Origin: Mycolicibacterium brisbanense
GTDB taxonomy: Bacteria > Actinomycetota > Actinomycetes > Mycobacteriales > Mycobacteriaceae
Direction: 5' to 3'
Assembly: GCF_001570425.1 (NCBI RefSeq)
Contig: NZ_BCSX01000024.1
Span: 620,001 to 684,000 of the forward strand
Length of the DNA: 64,000 bases
This document shows, in pieces, positions 18,470 to 26,997 of the stretch. Under the pieces are notes generated by a model. The model was not told the origin of the DNA. It ran no database searches and was given only the letters and a program-made list of their open reading frames with translations. The stretch's first letter is position 1. The number at the start of each line of letters is the position of its first letter. A program made the position numbers and the translations under genes.

Positions 18470-21400
18470 TCAGACCGGCTCGGGCACCTTCAGATCCCGC
18501 CGCAGGGCGCTGAAATCGCTGATGGTCTTGGTCACGACGGTCGCGACAGGACGCGCATTGCGACCGGTCGCCTCAGTCTTGGACACCATCACCACGCCGT
18601 CGATGTAGGGCTGGATGGTGGTCGCGTTCTGCACGGTGGCCACGATCACCAGCTGAAAACCGAACTTGCGGAACGCTTCCAGCGCCTGCGAGGCGAACTG
18701 CGGATCGGACTTCGAGAACGCCTCGTCGAGCATCAGCTGCGCGAAAACCGGTGTGTTGTCCCCGCTCTCAGGGCTGGCCAGGTTGAAGCTCAGCGCGCCG
18801 GCAAGGCAGAACGCCATCAGCTTTTCCTGCTCACCGCCGGAGTTGTCGCCTGCGTTGCTGTGGGTGCGGATCAACTCGTCGGTGCGTACATCCCACTCCG
18901 CGCAGTCGAACGCGAACCGGTTGCGTACGTCGAGCGCATCGCGCGTCCAGGCGCGGTCCTCAGGTGTGTTGCTGGCCAGCCGATTTCGCAGTCGCAGGAT
19001 GTCTGCGTACTGATCGAGGATCGCCTTCTTGTCCCCGAGGCCCACCTCTGCGATGCGCCGCGAAATGGCCTTGACGATGTCGGTCAGCTCCGAGACCGCA
19101 GCCAGGCTGCGCGGGGTGGCCCGCAGCGTCAGCCGCGTGCCGCGGTTGAATTCGACCGCACCCAGCCCGGTGTTCACCCGGGCTATCTGGTCGCTGATCC
19201 GGCGGGTCTCCTGTTCGGCCACCCGGTGCAGCGTCAGGATCGCGTCGGGAGCCTGCTCGGTGATGAGCCGCATCATCCGCTCGTAGGCGTCGGGCAGCTC
19301 GCGCTCATCGATGTGGCGGCACACCGCGACGTAATCGTGCACCCGTTCGTCGAAGTCGTCCGAGTCGTTCGGAATCGCGTCGGGGAACGAGGTGTCGAAC
19401 GTGGTGATGATGCGGGCCAGTTCATCGTATGAACGCCTACGGCTTTCGGTCAGCTGGTCACGTTCGCGCCGGATCGCGCTGAACAGCGCGTCGCGGTGTG
19501 GCTCGGGGTTGAGCAGTTCCAGCTCGACGGGGATCTCTGCGGCGTAGCGGTGCAGCAGTTCACTGATGGGTTCGGACACCGCCGCCGGCGCGAGCCGGTC
19601 CTGCAGTTCGAGCAGGCGCGTACGCCGCCGGTCCAGCTCGTCGCGACGCGTCTGGATCGCGCCGCGTCGGGTCATCAGGGTCTGGATGTCGCTCCAGATC
19701 TCTTCGGCCCGTGCGCTGAGGGCCTCGATGTCGGGATTGTCGGCCAGCAGCAGCTCGTACTGCTCGCGCAGTCGGTCGGCGTGCCCGTCGGCGGTCTCGG
19801 TGTCGATCTGGCTCCACTGCGGATACTGCTCGTAGATCGCCTTGCAGGCCGCGGCCTGATCCCGCCACTGTTGCCGTTGGCGCGCAATCTCATCCGCGGC
19901 GTGCCGCGCCTGCTGGAAGGCGTCCTCTGCTTCGGTCAGCTCGGCGGTCAGCGCGTCCAGCTTGGCCGCGATATCGCCTTGGTAGATGTACTCCGACGGC
20001 TTGATCGGCCGACGGTCGTCCTTGATGGCCAACCGGTCGGAGTCCTTGTACAGCCCGGAATCAGTCACCGCTCGGCGGAACCGGGAGAACACATCGGGGG
20101 TGTCGACGCAGATGTGGTCACCGGCGGCGGCGATCACGTCGGCCGCCTCTGCTGCGCAGGGATGCGCCGGGTCGACGACAAAAAGCTTGCCCGCCAGGGT
20201 GTTCGGTTCCGCAACGCGGCCGGTGGAGGTGACTCGAACGTGATGCAGCGCCAGCCGGCCACGCATGTTGGTCTCGTTGACGAAGCGCAGCACCTTGGCG
20301 TAATGCTGATCCGGCACCAACAGCCGCAGGCCGACGGGCCGCAGCACCTTCTCCACAGCCAACCGCCAGCGCGCCTCCTCGGGGCGCAGGTCGAGCAGCT
20401 CGGCGACGTACGGCAGCTCCGCCGGGTCGATACCGACTGCGTTGCAGATGTTTTCGCGCATCGCGACAGCCGACTCGGGCAGCGCCGAACCCACGTGCTC
20501 GACGCGCTTGAGCTCCTTGGCGGCGTTGTCGCGGACGATGCGGGCCGATTTCTGGGCGTACTCGGCATCGGTCGACGCGTCGCGACCCCATTCGAGCTTG
20601 CCGAGCATCTCGGTGGCCTGCCGGGTGAGTTCCTCACGCAGTTCCCAGAACTCGTCGGCGGACTCGGGCGGCTCGATGCCCTGTGCGCCCACCAACTCCT
20701 CGTAGGCTGCGCGCCGGCGCGAGACCTCTTCGGCCTGCGCTTCGGCTGCGGCCACCTGCGCCTGCAGCGGACCGACATTGGTGCTGGCGCCGTTGATCTG
20801 CGCGTTGAGCGAATCCCCCTCAGCCTTGGCCAGATTGAGCTGTCTGGTCAGATCGGCGTGCTCGTTGTCGAGCTGGGTGACCTCGGCGTCCAGGGTTTCG
20901 ATCTGGGCCGGGCACTGCTTGAGCCGCACATGGTCGGTGTAGGCCCGCACCAACGGCTGATCCACCAGATCGATGATGCCCAGATCGGATGATTCCGAGG
21001 TGTAGCGGACCTGGATGGCTTCGATGTCGCCGAGGATCTTGCGCTTGCGCTGGGCGACGGCCAGCAGCTCGCGGGCCTCCACCAGCGGGTCGATCTGCTT
21101 GAGCGCCTCCGGCAGCCGGGCCAGGCTGTCGGGTTCGTCGAGCATGAACTCACGGACGAACTGCTCCAGTCCGCCAACGCTTTTCAGGGACTTGGCCTTG
21201 CCGAGCAGCTGCTGTGCGGCATCCGAGGCGCGAATCCCGATGGCGGCGTACAGCTGGGCGAGGTACTGCGATTCCACCTTGGTGGTGAACCGCCAGCCGT
21301 CGCTTCGCTCGCCCCGGACGTCCTTGAACACCCCCGTGTCGAAACGCCCTGCGGCCCAACGGTTGCAGACTTCTTCGATGTCGAGGTCGCCGTCGCCCAG

Positions 21401-21838
21401 GACATACCGGCTCGACGAGTCGGAGCGGGATTCCCCGGTGAGCCACTTGAGCACCAGGCCGGTGATGGTGCGCCCGGTGTTACTGGTGTAGGTGACCGCC
21501 ACCGCCGACCAGGTGGTGCCGTCGCCGCGCAGGTACATCACCTGGCTGGCGCCGCCGTCGCTGCGCTGGCCCCACGCGCCGCGCACGTACTTGTCGACGG
21601 TGCGCCGACCGGCACTGGACCCGGCCGCGGTGTTGTCGCCCGAGGCGTTGAAGTTGCGGCGGTTGAACGGCAGGAATCCGAGCGAAATGGCGTCCAGCAG
21701 TGAAGATTTGCCGCTGCCAGAGGCGCCGGCGATCAGCGAACCCCCGGCGCTGAACGGGATCGAGTGGTAGCCGTCGAACACGCCCCAGTTGATGATCTGC
21801 AGCCGGGACAGGTGGAACTGTTCAGTCGCGGACGGCAT
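18470..21838 (-). CDS. jetC: JetC/MksB-like SMC-family ATPase
   Basis: This 1122-aa protein is the ATPase of an SMC-like (MukB/MksB/JetC) complex. The Walker A loop GASGSGKSSLLD is near residue 40. Two long coiled-coil arms occupy the middle. The ABC signature NSGGEQEKLMAF and Walker B LMLDEAFSKSD lie near the C-terminus, followed by the H-loop region QLVIVATVQN. The ATG at 21838 has GGGGG eight bases upstream; a possible ATG at 21853 is less well placed. The gene overlaps the 3' end of jetB by 17 bp. In Wadjet and MksBEF systems this subunit forms the ring-shaped motor that loads on and extrudes DNA. Confidence 0.9.
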   Translation of the reverse strand: MPSATEQFHLSRLQIINWGVFDGYHSIPFSAGGSLIAGASGSGKSSLLDAISLGFLPFNRRNFNASGDNTAAGSSAGRRTVDKYVRGAWGQRSDGGASQVMYLRGDGTTWSAVAVTYTSNTGRTITGLVLKWLTGESRSDSSSRYVLGDGDLDIEEVCNRWAAGRFDTGVFKDVRGERSDGWRFTTKVESQYLAQLYAAIGIRASDAAQQLLGKAKSLKSVGGLEQFVREFMLDEPDSLARLPEALKQIDPLVEARELLAVAQRKRKILGDIEAIQVRYTSESSDLGIIDLVDQPLVRAYTDHVRLKQCPAQIETLDAEVTQLDNEHADLTRQLNLAKAEGDSLNAQINGASTNVGPLQAQVAAAEAQAEEVSRRRAAYEELVGAQGIEPPESADEFWELREELTRQATEMLGKLEWGRDASTDAEYAQKSARIVRDNAAKELKRVEHVGSALPESAVAMRENICNAVGIDPAELPYVAELLDLRPEEARWRLAVEKVLRPVGLRLLVPDQHYAKVLRFVNETNMRGRLALHHVRVTSTGRVAEPNTLAGKLFVVDPAHPCAAEAADVIAAAGDHICVDTPDVFSRFRRAVTDSGLYKDSDRLAIKDDRRPIKPSEYIYQGDIAAKLDALTAELTEAEDAFQQARHAADEIARQRQQWRDQAAACKAIYEQYPQWSQIDTETADGHADRLREQYELLLADNPDIEALSARAEEIWSDIQTLMTRRGAIQTRRDELDRRRTRLLELQDRLAPAAVSEPISELLHRYAAEIPVELELLNPEPHRDALFSAIRRERDQLTESRRRSYDELARIITTFDTSFPDAIPNDSDDFDERVHDYVAVCRHIDERELPDAYERMMRLITEQAPDAILTLHRVAEQETRRISDQIARVNTGLGAVEFNRGTRLTLRATPRSLAAVSELTDIVKAISRRIAEVGLGDKKAILDQYADILRLRNRLASNTPEDRAWTRDALDVRNRFAFDCAEWDVRTDELIRTHSNAGDNSGGEQEKLMAFCLAGALSFNLASPESGDNTPVFAQLMLDEAFSKSDPQFASQALEAFRKFGFQLVIVATVQNATTIQPYIDGVVMVSKTEATGRNARPVATVVTKTISDFSALRRDLKVPEPV

Positions 21839-22493
21839 CGTCGACACCCCCATTCAGCAGAGCCTCGAACTGCTGCTGCAGTTCGGTGATCACCGAGGCC
21901 GTCATGATCGCGCTGATGACGGGGCTGACGGTGTAGCTGTCCTCGTCGTCGCGGGTCTTACGCAGGATGTCCAGGCCGGCGAGCCGGGCAATGGCGGCAT
22001 CGATGCGTGCGGTGAACGTCACGGTGTCACGGTCAGTGTCGTTGAGCACCCCGGAGAACAGGCCGTGGATCTCGTCACGGGTGATCAGGAAGCTCTGGTC
22101 GCCACCGGCACGCATCATCTGCGCCAGGTGCAGCGCCAGGATCGAATCGTAGGTGCCGAGCGGCTCACGGCGTAACAGCTTGATGCCCTTGGCGGATTCG
22201 TAGCGGGCCTGCTCGATGAAGGCGATGCCGATGTCGTCGACGATGCGCAACTGCAGGTCGAGCTCGGACAACCGCACGGCCAGGTCGGAGCGGTACTCCT
22301 TGACCCAGCTGTAGACGTCGGTGTCGGATTCGCTGCTGATGTAACGCCGCGTCAGTAGGTGCTGCAGGGCCCAGCATGCCCGGTCCGGCATGGCACTGAC
22401 ATCGCCGTCGAAGCGCGGGCGACGCTGCTGCGGGGCCCGACCGTTGCGGTCGACCTCCGGCAGTGACGCGAAATCGATCGGTGCGTCGGTCAT
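21822..22493 (-). CDS. jetB: JetB/MksE-like condensin subunit (DUF4194)
   Basis: This 223-aa protein matches the DUF4194 subunit that bridges the kleisin (JetA) in MksBEF/Wadjet complexes. It has two winged-helix-like parts: WALQHLLTRRYISSESDTDV near residue 45 and FLITRDEIHGLFSGVLND near residue 135. The ending is helical (ITELQQQFEALLNG). The small KITE-type subunit is usually 180-230 aa, as here. It starts 16 bp after the jetA stop, and its 3' end overlaps jetC, so the three genes form one operon. It has no enzymatic motif, as expected. Confidence 0.88.
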   Translation of the reverse strand: MTDAPIDFASLPEVDRNGRAPQQRRPRFDGDVSAMPDRACWALQHLLTRRYISSESDTDVYSWVKEYRSDLAVRLSELDLQLRIVDDIGIAFIEQARYESAKGIKLLRREPLGTYDSILALHLAQMMRAGGDQSFLITRDEIHGLFSGVLNDTDRDTVTFTARIDAAIARLAGLDILRKTRDDEDSYTVSPVISAIMTASVITELQQQFEALLNGGVDDAVRD

Positions 22494-22509
22494 TTCGGCT
22501 CCTCGCTAG

Positions 22510-23955
22510 TCACGACGCCGACCCCAGAACCGGTTCGGTGAACACGAGGTGCGGTACCTCCATCTCGCGGTCCCTGCCGTCCAGGGACTGGAATCTCACG
22601 GTGGTCTGCTCGGGGGCGCCCGCCGGCCGCGGCTGCTTGAGCGCCCACGACCACAACACGATCACGTGGCCCAGATAGGCCGAGTCCAGCATGCCCACCG
22701 CGTCCGGCAGCGACACCGGGGCCTGCCGCAGCGCGGTGTTGATCATCTCCGACATGGCGGGCGCGTCGACCTGTGTGGTCAGAGCAGCGAACGTGGACAG
22801 GTCCACCTCGCCCTCGGCGATCTGCGCGGGTTTGGGTGCGGAAAGGTCGTTGATCCGGAAGCTCAGTGCGCCGATCGAGCTGATGGTGTGACGGGCCAGC
22901 GGCACGTCGAGGTCCAGGCGTGAATCGGTCAGCGACACCTTCAGCAGCGCGCGGGCAGCGCCGATGGCGTCGTTGAGCTGACGCGCCACGCCGCGGCTCT
23001 GCTCGAGCGTGCCGAAGGCGGTGAACCGCTTGACCCGCTGGGCGCAGCGCTGCTGGATGCGTTCCACCTCGTCGATCTGATGCCCGACCAGCTCGAAGAA
23101 GTTCGCCATCACCTTGCGCAGCGCCGGGTCCAGCTCGGGCAGCGTGGCCGCGACGGTGGCGATGTCTGCCTCGAACTCGGCACGCTGCTGCGGATCGTTG
23201 ATCATCCGCAGGAACGCGCGGTGCGAGTCTCGGCCCGCCGAATCCCACGCCTCCTGGTAGTCGGCGTACATCTGGCGTTGCCGATCGCGGTAGTCGGCAT
23301 TGCTGTCGATGGGATCGTCGAGCGCGGCGGTGGCCTGCTCGATCATGCTGCCGTACAGCCCGATGTCGGTGATCAGCCGTTCCATCTGCATCGCGATCGA
23401 GCGCGCTTCGTCGTACATCGCAGTGACATCGGGGTCCGGCCGCAGACCGGCGTCGAGCTCGTCGAGCTCGGCGTGCAGGGCCGCGATCTCCGCTTCGATT
23501 CCGGCCCGGATCCGGTCGGGGTCGTTGCCGACCCGCACGGCGACCTGCTTGAGCCGCGACGCGATGCCGTTGATGGAGCCACCGGTGGCGATGGTGTCGT
23601 TGCGGCGAACTCCGCGCACGAAGTCCAGCGCCCGGCGCGCGTCCTGCGTCAGGTAGCAGACGTTGCGCTCGTGACCGGTACGCGTGTCGGCCACCCGGTG
23701 CAGCCAGCCCTGGCTGGCCCAGCTCTTGATGAGCGCCAGCCCGGACTGCTCGGAGTCGCCGAGCTCGGCGAGGTCACGCTCGAGACGCACCACCAGATCG
23801 GTCTCTGCCACCGTGCCACCGGAGAGGTGGCGTTCCATCAGCGTCGCGTAGACGCCGAGGTTGAGGGTGGCCAAGAGCCGAACTGCGCGCGAGCCCTGAA
23901 CGTCACGGTTGAGTTCGAGTAACTCGGCGGCCGACAGCGCCGCGTTGTCCTCCAC
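22510..23955 (-). CDS. jetA: JetA/MksF-like kleisin subunit (DUF3375)
   Basis: This 481-aa protein shows the DUF3375 layout. An N-terminal winged-helix region (ELLELNRDVQGSRAVRLLA, then GWLHRVADTRTGHERNVCYL) is followed by a long charged helical middle (RAGIEAEIAALHAELDELDA) and a C-terminal domain. In Wadjet/MksBEF this is the kleisin closing the SMC ring. I chose the GTG at 23955 because a GGGGGA ribosome-binding site lies six bases upstream; the longer frame to 24000 begins before that site. It is the first gene of the jetABC operon, 108 bp downstream of the isocitrate dehydrogenase stop on the same strand. Confidence 0.88.
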   Translation of the reverse strand: MEDNAALSAAELLELNRDVQGSRAVRLLATLNLGVYATLMERHLSGGTVAETDLVVRLERDLAELGDSEQSGLALIKSWASQGWLHRVADTRTGHERNVCYLTQDARRALDFVRGVRRNDTIATGGSINGIASRLKQVAVRVGNDPDRIRAGIEAEIAALHAELDELDAGLRPDPDVTAMYDEARSIAMQMERLITDIGLYGSMIEQATAALDDPIDSNADYRDRQRQMYADYQEAWDSAGRDSHRAFLRMINDPQQRAEFEADIATVAATLPELDPALRKVMANFFELVGHQIDEVERIQQRCAQRVKRFTAFGTLEQSRGVARQLNDAIGAARALLKVSLTDSRLDLDVPLARHTISSIGALSFRINDLSAPKPAQIAEGEVDLSTFAALTTQVDAPAMSEMINTALRQAPVSLPDAVGMLDSAYLGHVIVLWSWALKQPRPAGAPEQTTVRFQSLDGRDREMEVPHLVFTEPVLGSAS

Positions 23956-24063
23956 CTGATTTCCCCCATGTCGTTCGCCAGACGGTCCAAGATAGGCCAC
24001 GGCACCGACATCGGGTGAAATCGGGTTGGGGTCGCCCAGGTCAGGCCTGTGCCGCCGCGCGTC

Positions 24064-26298
24064 CTACTCCGCGGCAGCCAGGGTCGAGTTGAACGTCTCG
24101 CTCGGCCGCATCACCGCGCTGGTCTTGTCCGGGTCTGCGGAGTAGTAGCCACCGATGTCGACCGGCTTACCCTGCACGGCGGCGAGCTCCGAGACGATGG
24201 TGTCCTCGTTCTCTGCCAATGCCTTGGCCAGTGGTGCGAAGTGCTTGGCCAGCTCCGGATCGTCGGTCTGGGCCGCGAGCTCCTCAGCCCAGTACATCGC
24301 CAGGTAGAACTGGCTGCCGCGGTTGTCGAGCTCACCGGTCTTGCGTGACGGGCTCTTGTTGTTGTCCAGCAGCTTGCCGGTCGCGGCGTCGAGCGTCTTG
24401 GCGAGGATCGCGGCCTTCTTGTTGCCGGACTTGTTGCCGAGGTCCTCCAGGCTGGCGCCCAGGGCCAGGAACTCACCGAGCGAATCCCAGCGCAGGTGGT
24501 TCTCCTCGACCAGCTGATGCACGTGCTTGGGTGCCGAGCCGCCGGCTCCGGTCTCGTAGAGTCCGCCACCGGCCATCAGCGGCACGATGGAGAGCATCTT
24601 GGCGCTGGTGCCCAGCTCCAGGATCGGGAACAGGTCGGTCAGGTAGTCACGCAGGATGTTGCCGGTCGCTGCGATGGTGTCCTGACCCCGCATCGCCCGC
24701 TCGATGGTGTGCCGCATCGCGCGTTCCTGCGACATGATCTGGATGTCGAGGCCCTCGGTGTCGTGGTCCTTGAGGTACAGGTTGACCTTCTTGCGGAGCT
24801 CCGCCTCGTGCGGACGCTCCTGATCCAGCCAGAACACCACCGGCATGCCGGAGATCCGGGCCCGGTTGACGGCCAGCTTGACCCAATCCTGGATCGGCGC
24901 GTCCTTGACGATCGGCATGCGCCAGATGTCGCCTGTCTCGACGTTCTGGCTCAGCAGTACCTCGCCGGTCTCGTTGTCGACGATGTTGGCGACGCCGTCG
25001 GCCGGAACCTCGAACGTCTTGTCGTGGCTGCCGTACTCCTCGGCCTGCTGTGCCATCAGACCGACGTTGGGTACGGTGCCCATCGTCGTCGGATCGAACT
25101 GGCCGTGCGTCTTACAGAAGTTGATCATCTCCTGGTAGATCCGGGAGAAGGTCGACTCCGGGTTGACCGCCTTGGTGTCCTTGGTGCGGCCGTCTGCGCC
25201 GTACATCTTGCCGCCGAGCCGGATCATCGCGGGCATCGAGGCGTCGACGATGACGTCGCTGGGCGAGTGGAAGTTCGAGATGCCCTTGGCCGAGTCGACC
25301 ATGGCCAGCTCGGGCCGGTGCTCGTGGCAGGCGTGCAGGTCGCGGATGATCTCTTCGTGCAATGAGGCGGGCAGCGACTCGATCTTGGCGTAGAGATCCG
25401 AGAGCCCGTTGTTGACGTTGACGCCCAGCTCGTCGAAGAGCTTCTGGTGCTTGGCGAAGGCTTCCTTGTAGAAGATCTTCACGGCATGGCCGAACACGAT
25501 GGGGTGGCTGACCTTCATCATGGTCGCCTTGACGTGCAGCGAGAACATCACGCCCGTCTTGTAGGCGTCCTCCATCTGCTCTTCGTAGAAATCGCGCAGC
25601 GCCTTGACGCTCATGAACATGCTGTCGATGACGTCGCCTGCGTCGAGTTTCACCTCGGGCTTCAGCACGATGGTCTCGCCGTCGGTGGTCACCAGCTCCA
25701 TGCGTACGTTGCGGGCCTTGTCGAGCGTCATCGACTTCTCGCCGTGGTAGAAATCGCCCTTCTTCATGGTGGCGACGTGGGTGCGCGACGCCTGCGACCA
25801 CTTGCCCATGCTGTGCGGGTGCTTGCGGGCATACTCCTTGACCGCCTTGGGCGCGCGGCGGTCAGAGTTGCCTTCACGCAACACCGGGTTGACCGCGCTG
25901 CCGAGGACCTTGGCGTAGCGGTCCTTGATGGCCTTCTCGTCGTCGGTCTTCGCGTCGCCGGGGTAGTCCGGGACGGCGTAGCCCTTGGCCTGCAGTTCCT
26001 TGATGGCGGCCACCAGCTGCGGGACCGAGGCGCTGATGTTGGGCAGCTTGATGATGTTGGTGTCCGGAAGCTGCGTGAGCCGGCCCAGCTCGGCCAGGTT
26101 GTCCGGGACGCGCTGGTCCTCGTTCAGATAGTCACCGAACTCGGCCAGGATGCGGGCTGCCACCGAGATGTCGCTGGTCTCGACATTGATGCCTGCCGGT
26201 TCGGTGAAGGCCCGGATGACGGGCAGAAACGCGTACGTCGCGAGCAGCGGCGCCTCGTCGGTGAGCGTGTAGATGATGGTCGGCTTGTCGGAGCTCAT
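24064..26298 (-). CDS. icd2: Monomeric NADP-dependent isocitrate dehydrogenase
   Basis: This 744-aa protein is the monomeric (IDH-II) NADP isocitrate dehydrogenase, converting isocitrate to 2-oxoglutarate and CO2 in the TCA cycle. Recognisable segments are IIYTLTDEAPLLATYAFLPV at the N-terminus, DRRAPKAVKEYARKHPHSMG, and SFHSPSDVIVDASMPAMIRL-like sequence (NFHSPSDVIVDASMPAMIR). The length is normal for the class (~740 aa). The ATG at 26298 has AGGAG 11 bases upstream, while the frame extends eight codons further upstream without one. It is a stand-alone housekeeping gene with 151 bp between it and the marR-type gene upstream. Confidence 0.95.
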   Translation of the reverse strand: MSSDKPTIIYTLTDEAPLLATYAFLPVIRAFTEPAGINVETSDISVAARILAEFGDYLNEDQRVPDNLAELGRLTQLPDTNIIKLPNISASVPQLVAAIKELQAKGYAVPDYPGDAKTDDEKAIKDRYAKVLGSAVNPVLREGNSDRRAPKAVKEYARKHPHSMGKWSQASRTHVATMKKGDFYHGEKSMTLDKARNVRMELVTTDGETIVLKPEVKLDAGDVIDSMFMSVKALRDFYEEQMEDAYKTGVMFSLHVKATMMKVSHPIVFGHAVKIFYKEAFAKHQKLFDELGVNVNNGLSDLYAKIESLPASLHEEIIRDLHACHEHRPELAMVDSAKGISNFHSPSDVIVDASMPAMIRLGGKMYGADGRTKDTKAVNPESTFSRIYQEMINFCKTHGQFDPTTMGTVPNVGLMAQQAEEYGSHDKTFEVPADGVANIVDNETGEVLLSQNVETGDIWRMPIVKDAPIQDWVKLAVNRARISGMPVVFWLDQERPHEAELRKKVNLYLKDHDTEGLDIQIMSQERAMRHTIERAMRGQDTIAATGNILRDYLTDLFPILELGTSAKMLSIVPLMAGGGLYETGAGGSAPKHVHQLVEENHLRWDSLGEFLALGASLEDLGNKSGNKKAAILAKTLDAATGKLLDNNKSPSRKTGELDNRGSQFYLAMYWAEELAAQTDDPELAKHFAPLAKALAENEDTIVSELAAVQGKPVDIGGYYSADPDKTSAVMRPSETFNSTLAAAE

Positions 26299-26449
26299 TT
26301 CTTTAGCATCTCCTGGCGTCACGATGTCACGGCGGCTATCAGTATTGCGTCGGATACGACACTACGTGCGGCTATGCGTGAGCTGTTCATGTGCCCAGCG
26401 GTCCCAGTTAACGCGTGGCGCGGGGCGGTCGCGGCCCGTCGCCAACCGC

Positions 26450-26905
26450 TCACGTGGGTAGCTGCCGCAGCCGCTCGATGTGCCGATCCTGCAGATCGGC
26501 GGTGCGAGTGAGGAACTGGATGATCAGCTGGAGCTGGTCGAGCGTGTAGTCGCGCAGCAGTTTGGCGCCGTCGGCGATCAGCGGATCGATGAGTTGGTAC
26601 GCACGCCGCGTCGCCTCGTCTGTGGCGGTGACGATCACCTTGCGCCGGTCGCCCGGGTGGGCCGTTCGCGTGACGTAGTCGAGTTTCTCCAACCGGTCGA
26701 GCATCGTCGTCACGCTGCCGGTGGTCAGGCCCAACCGGTCGGCCAGCATCCGCGGCGTCGCCTCACTCTCCTCCCGGACGAGGATCTCCAGGCAGCGCAG
26801 GTCGGTTTCGTTGATACCGAGCACCCGTGCGCTTTCGCGGTCGAAGTCATCGACGGCTGCCTGATAGCGCGCGATCGCATTCGCCAGTGCCTCTTCGGCG
26901 TCCAT
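26450..26905 (-). CDS. MarR family transcriptional regulator
   Basis: This 151-aa protein has the MarR winged-helix fold. The recognition region is ATPRMLADRLGLTTGSVTTM, followed by LDRLEKLDYVTRTAHPGDRR, which includes the conserved wing D-x-R-R. The ATG at 26905 is preferred over an in-frame TTG at 26917. It is divergently transcribed from a flavin monooxygenase, and the 92-bp gap contains two copies of a CTTGA-N3-TCAAG palindrome. One copy ends only five bases from its own start codon, so autoregulation and repression of the monooxygenase/hydrolase pair are likely. Confidence 0.88.
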   Translation of the reverse strand: MDAEEALANAIARYQAAVDDFDRESARVLGINETDLRCLEILVREESEATPRMLADRLGLTTGSVTTMLDRLEKLDYVTRTAHPGDRRKVIVTATDEATRRAYQLIDPLIADGAKLLRDYTLDQLQLIIQFLTRTADLQDRHIERLRQLPT

Positions 26906-26909
26906 TCGT

Positions 26910-26961
26910 CTTGACAATCAAGTAACTCGACTTCCATACTAATTTTCGCTTGACTATCAAG
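26910..26961. promoter_or_regulatory. Paired MarR operator palindromes within a divergent promoter
   Basis: Two perfect CTTGA-N3-TCAAG palindromes occur at 26910-26922 and 26949-26961, with centres 39 bp apart. The first contains TTGACA (26911-26916), which with CATACT at 26935-26940 (18-bp spacer) could be the plus-strand promoter of the monooxygenase. The second contains TTGATA on the minus strand, suitably placed for the regulator gene. A bound dimer on each site would cover both promoters. Confidence 0.6.
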
Positions 26962-26997
26962 ATACTTCATTGTCTCGGTCCGCGAAGGGATTTCGAT

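Noticed and set aside
19496..20992. 498-codon plus-strand frame antisense to jetC
   Set aside because: jetC has Walker A, signature and Walker B on the other strand. The plus frame is a shadow.
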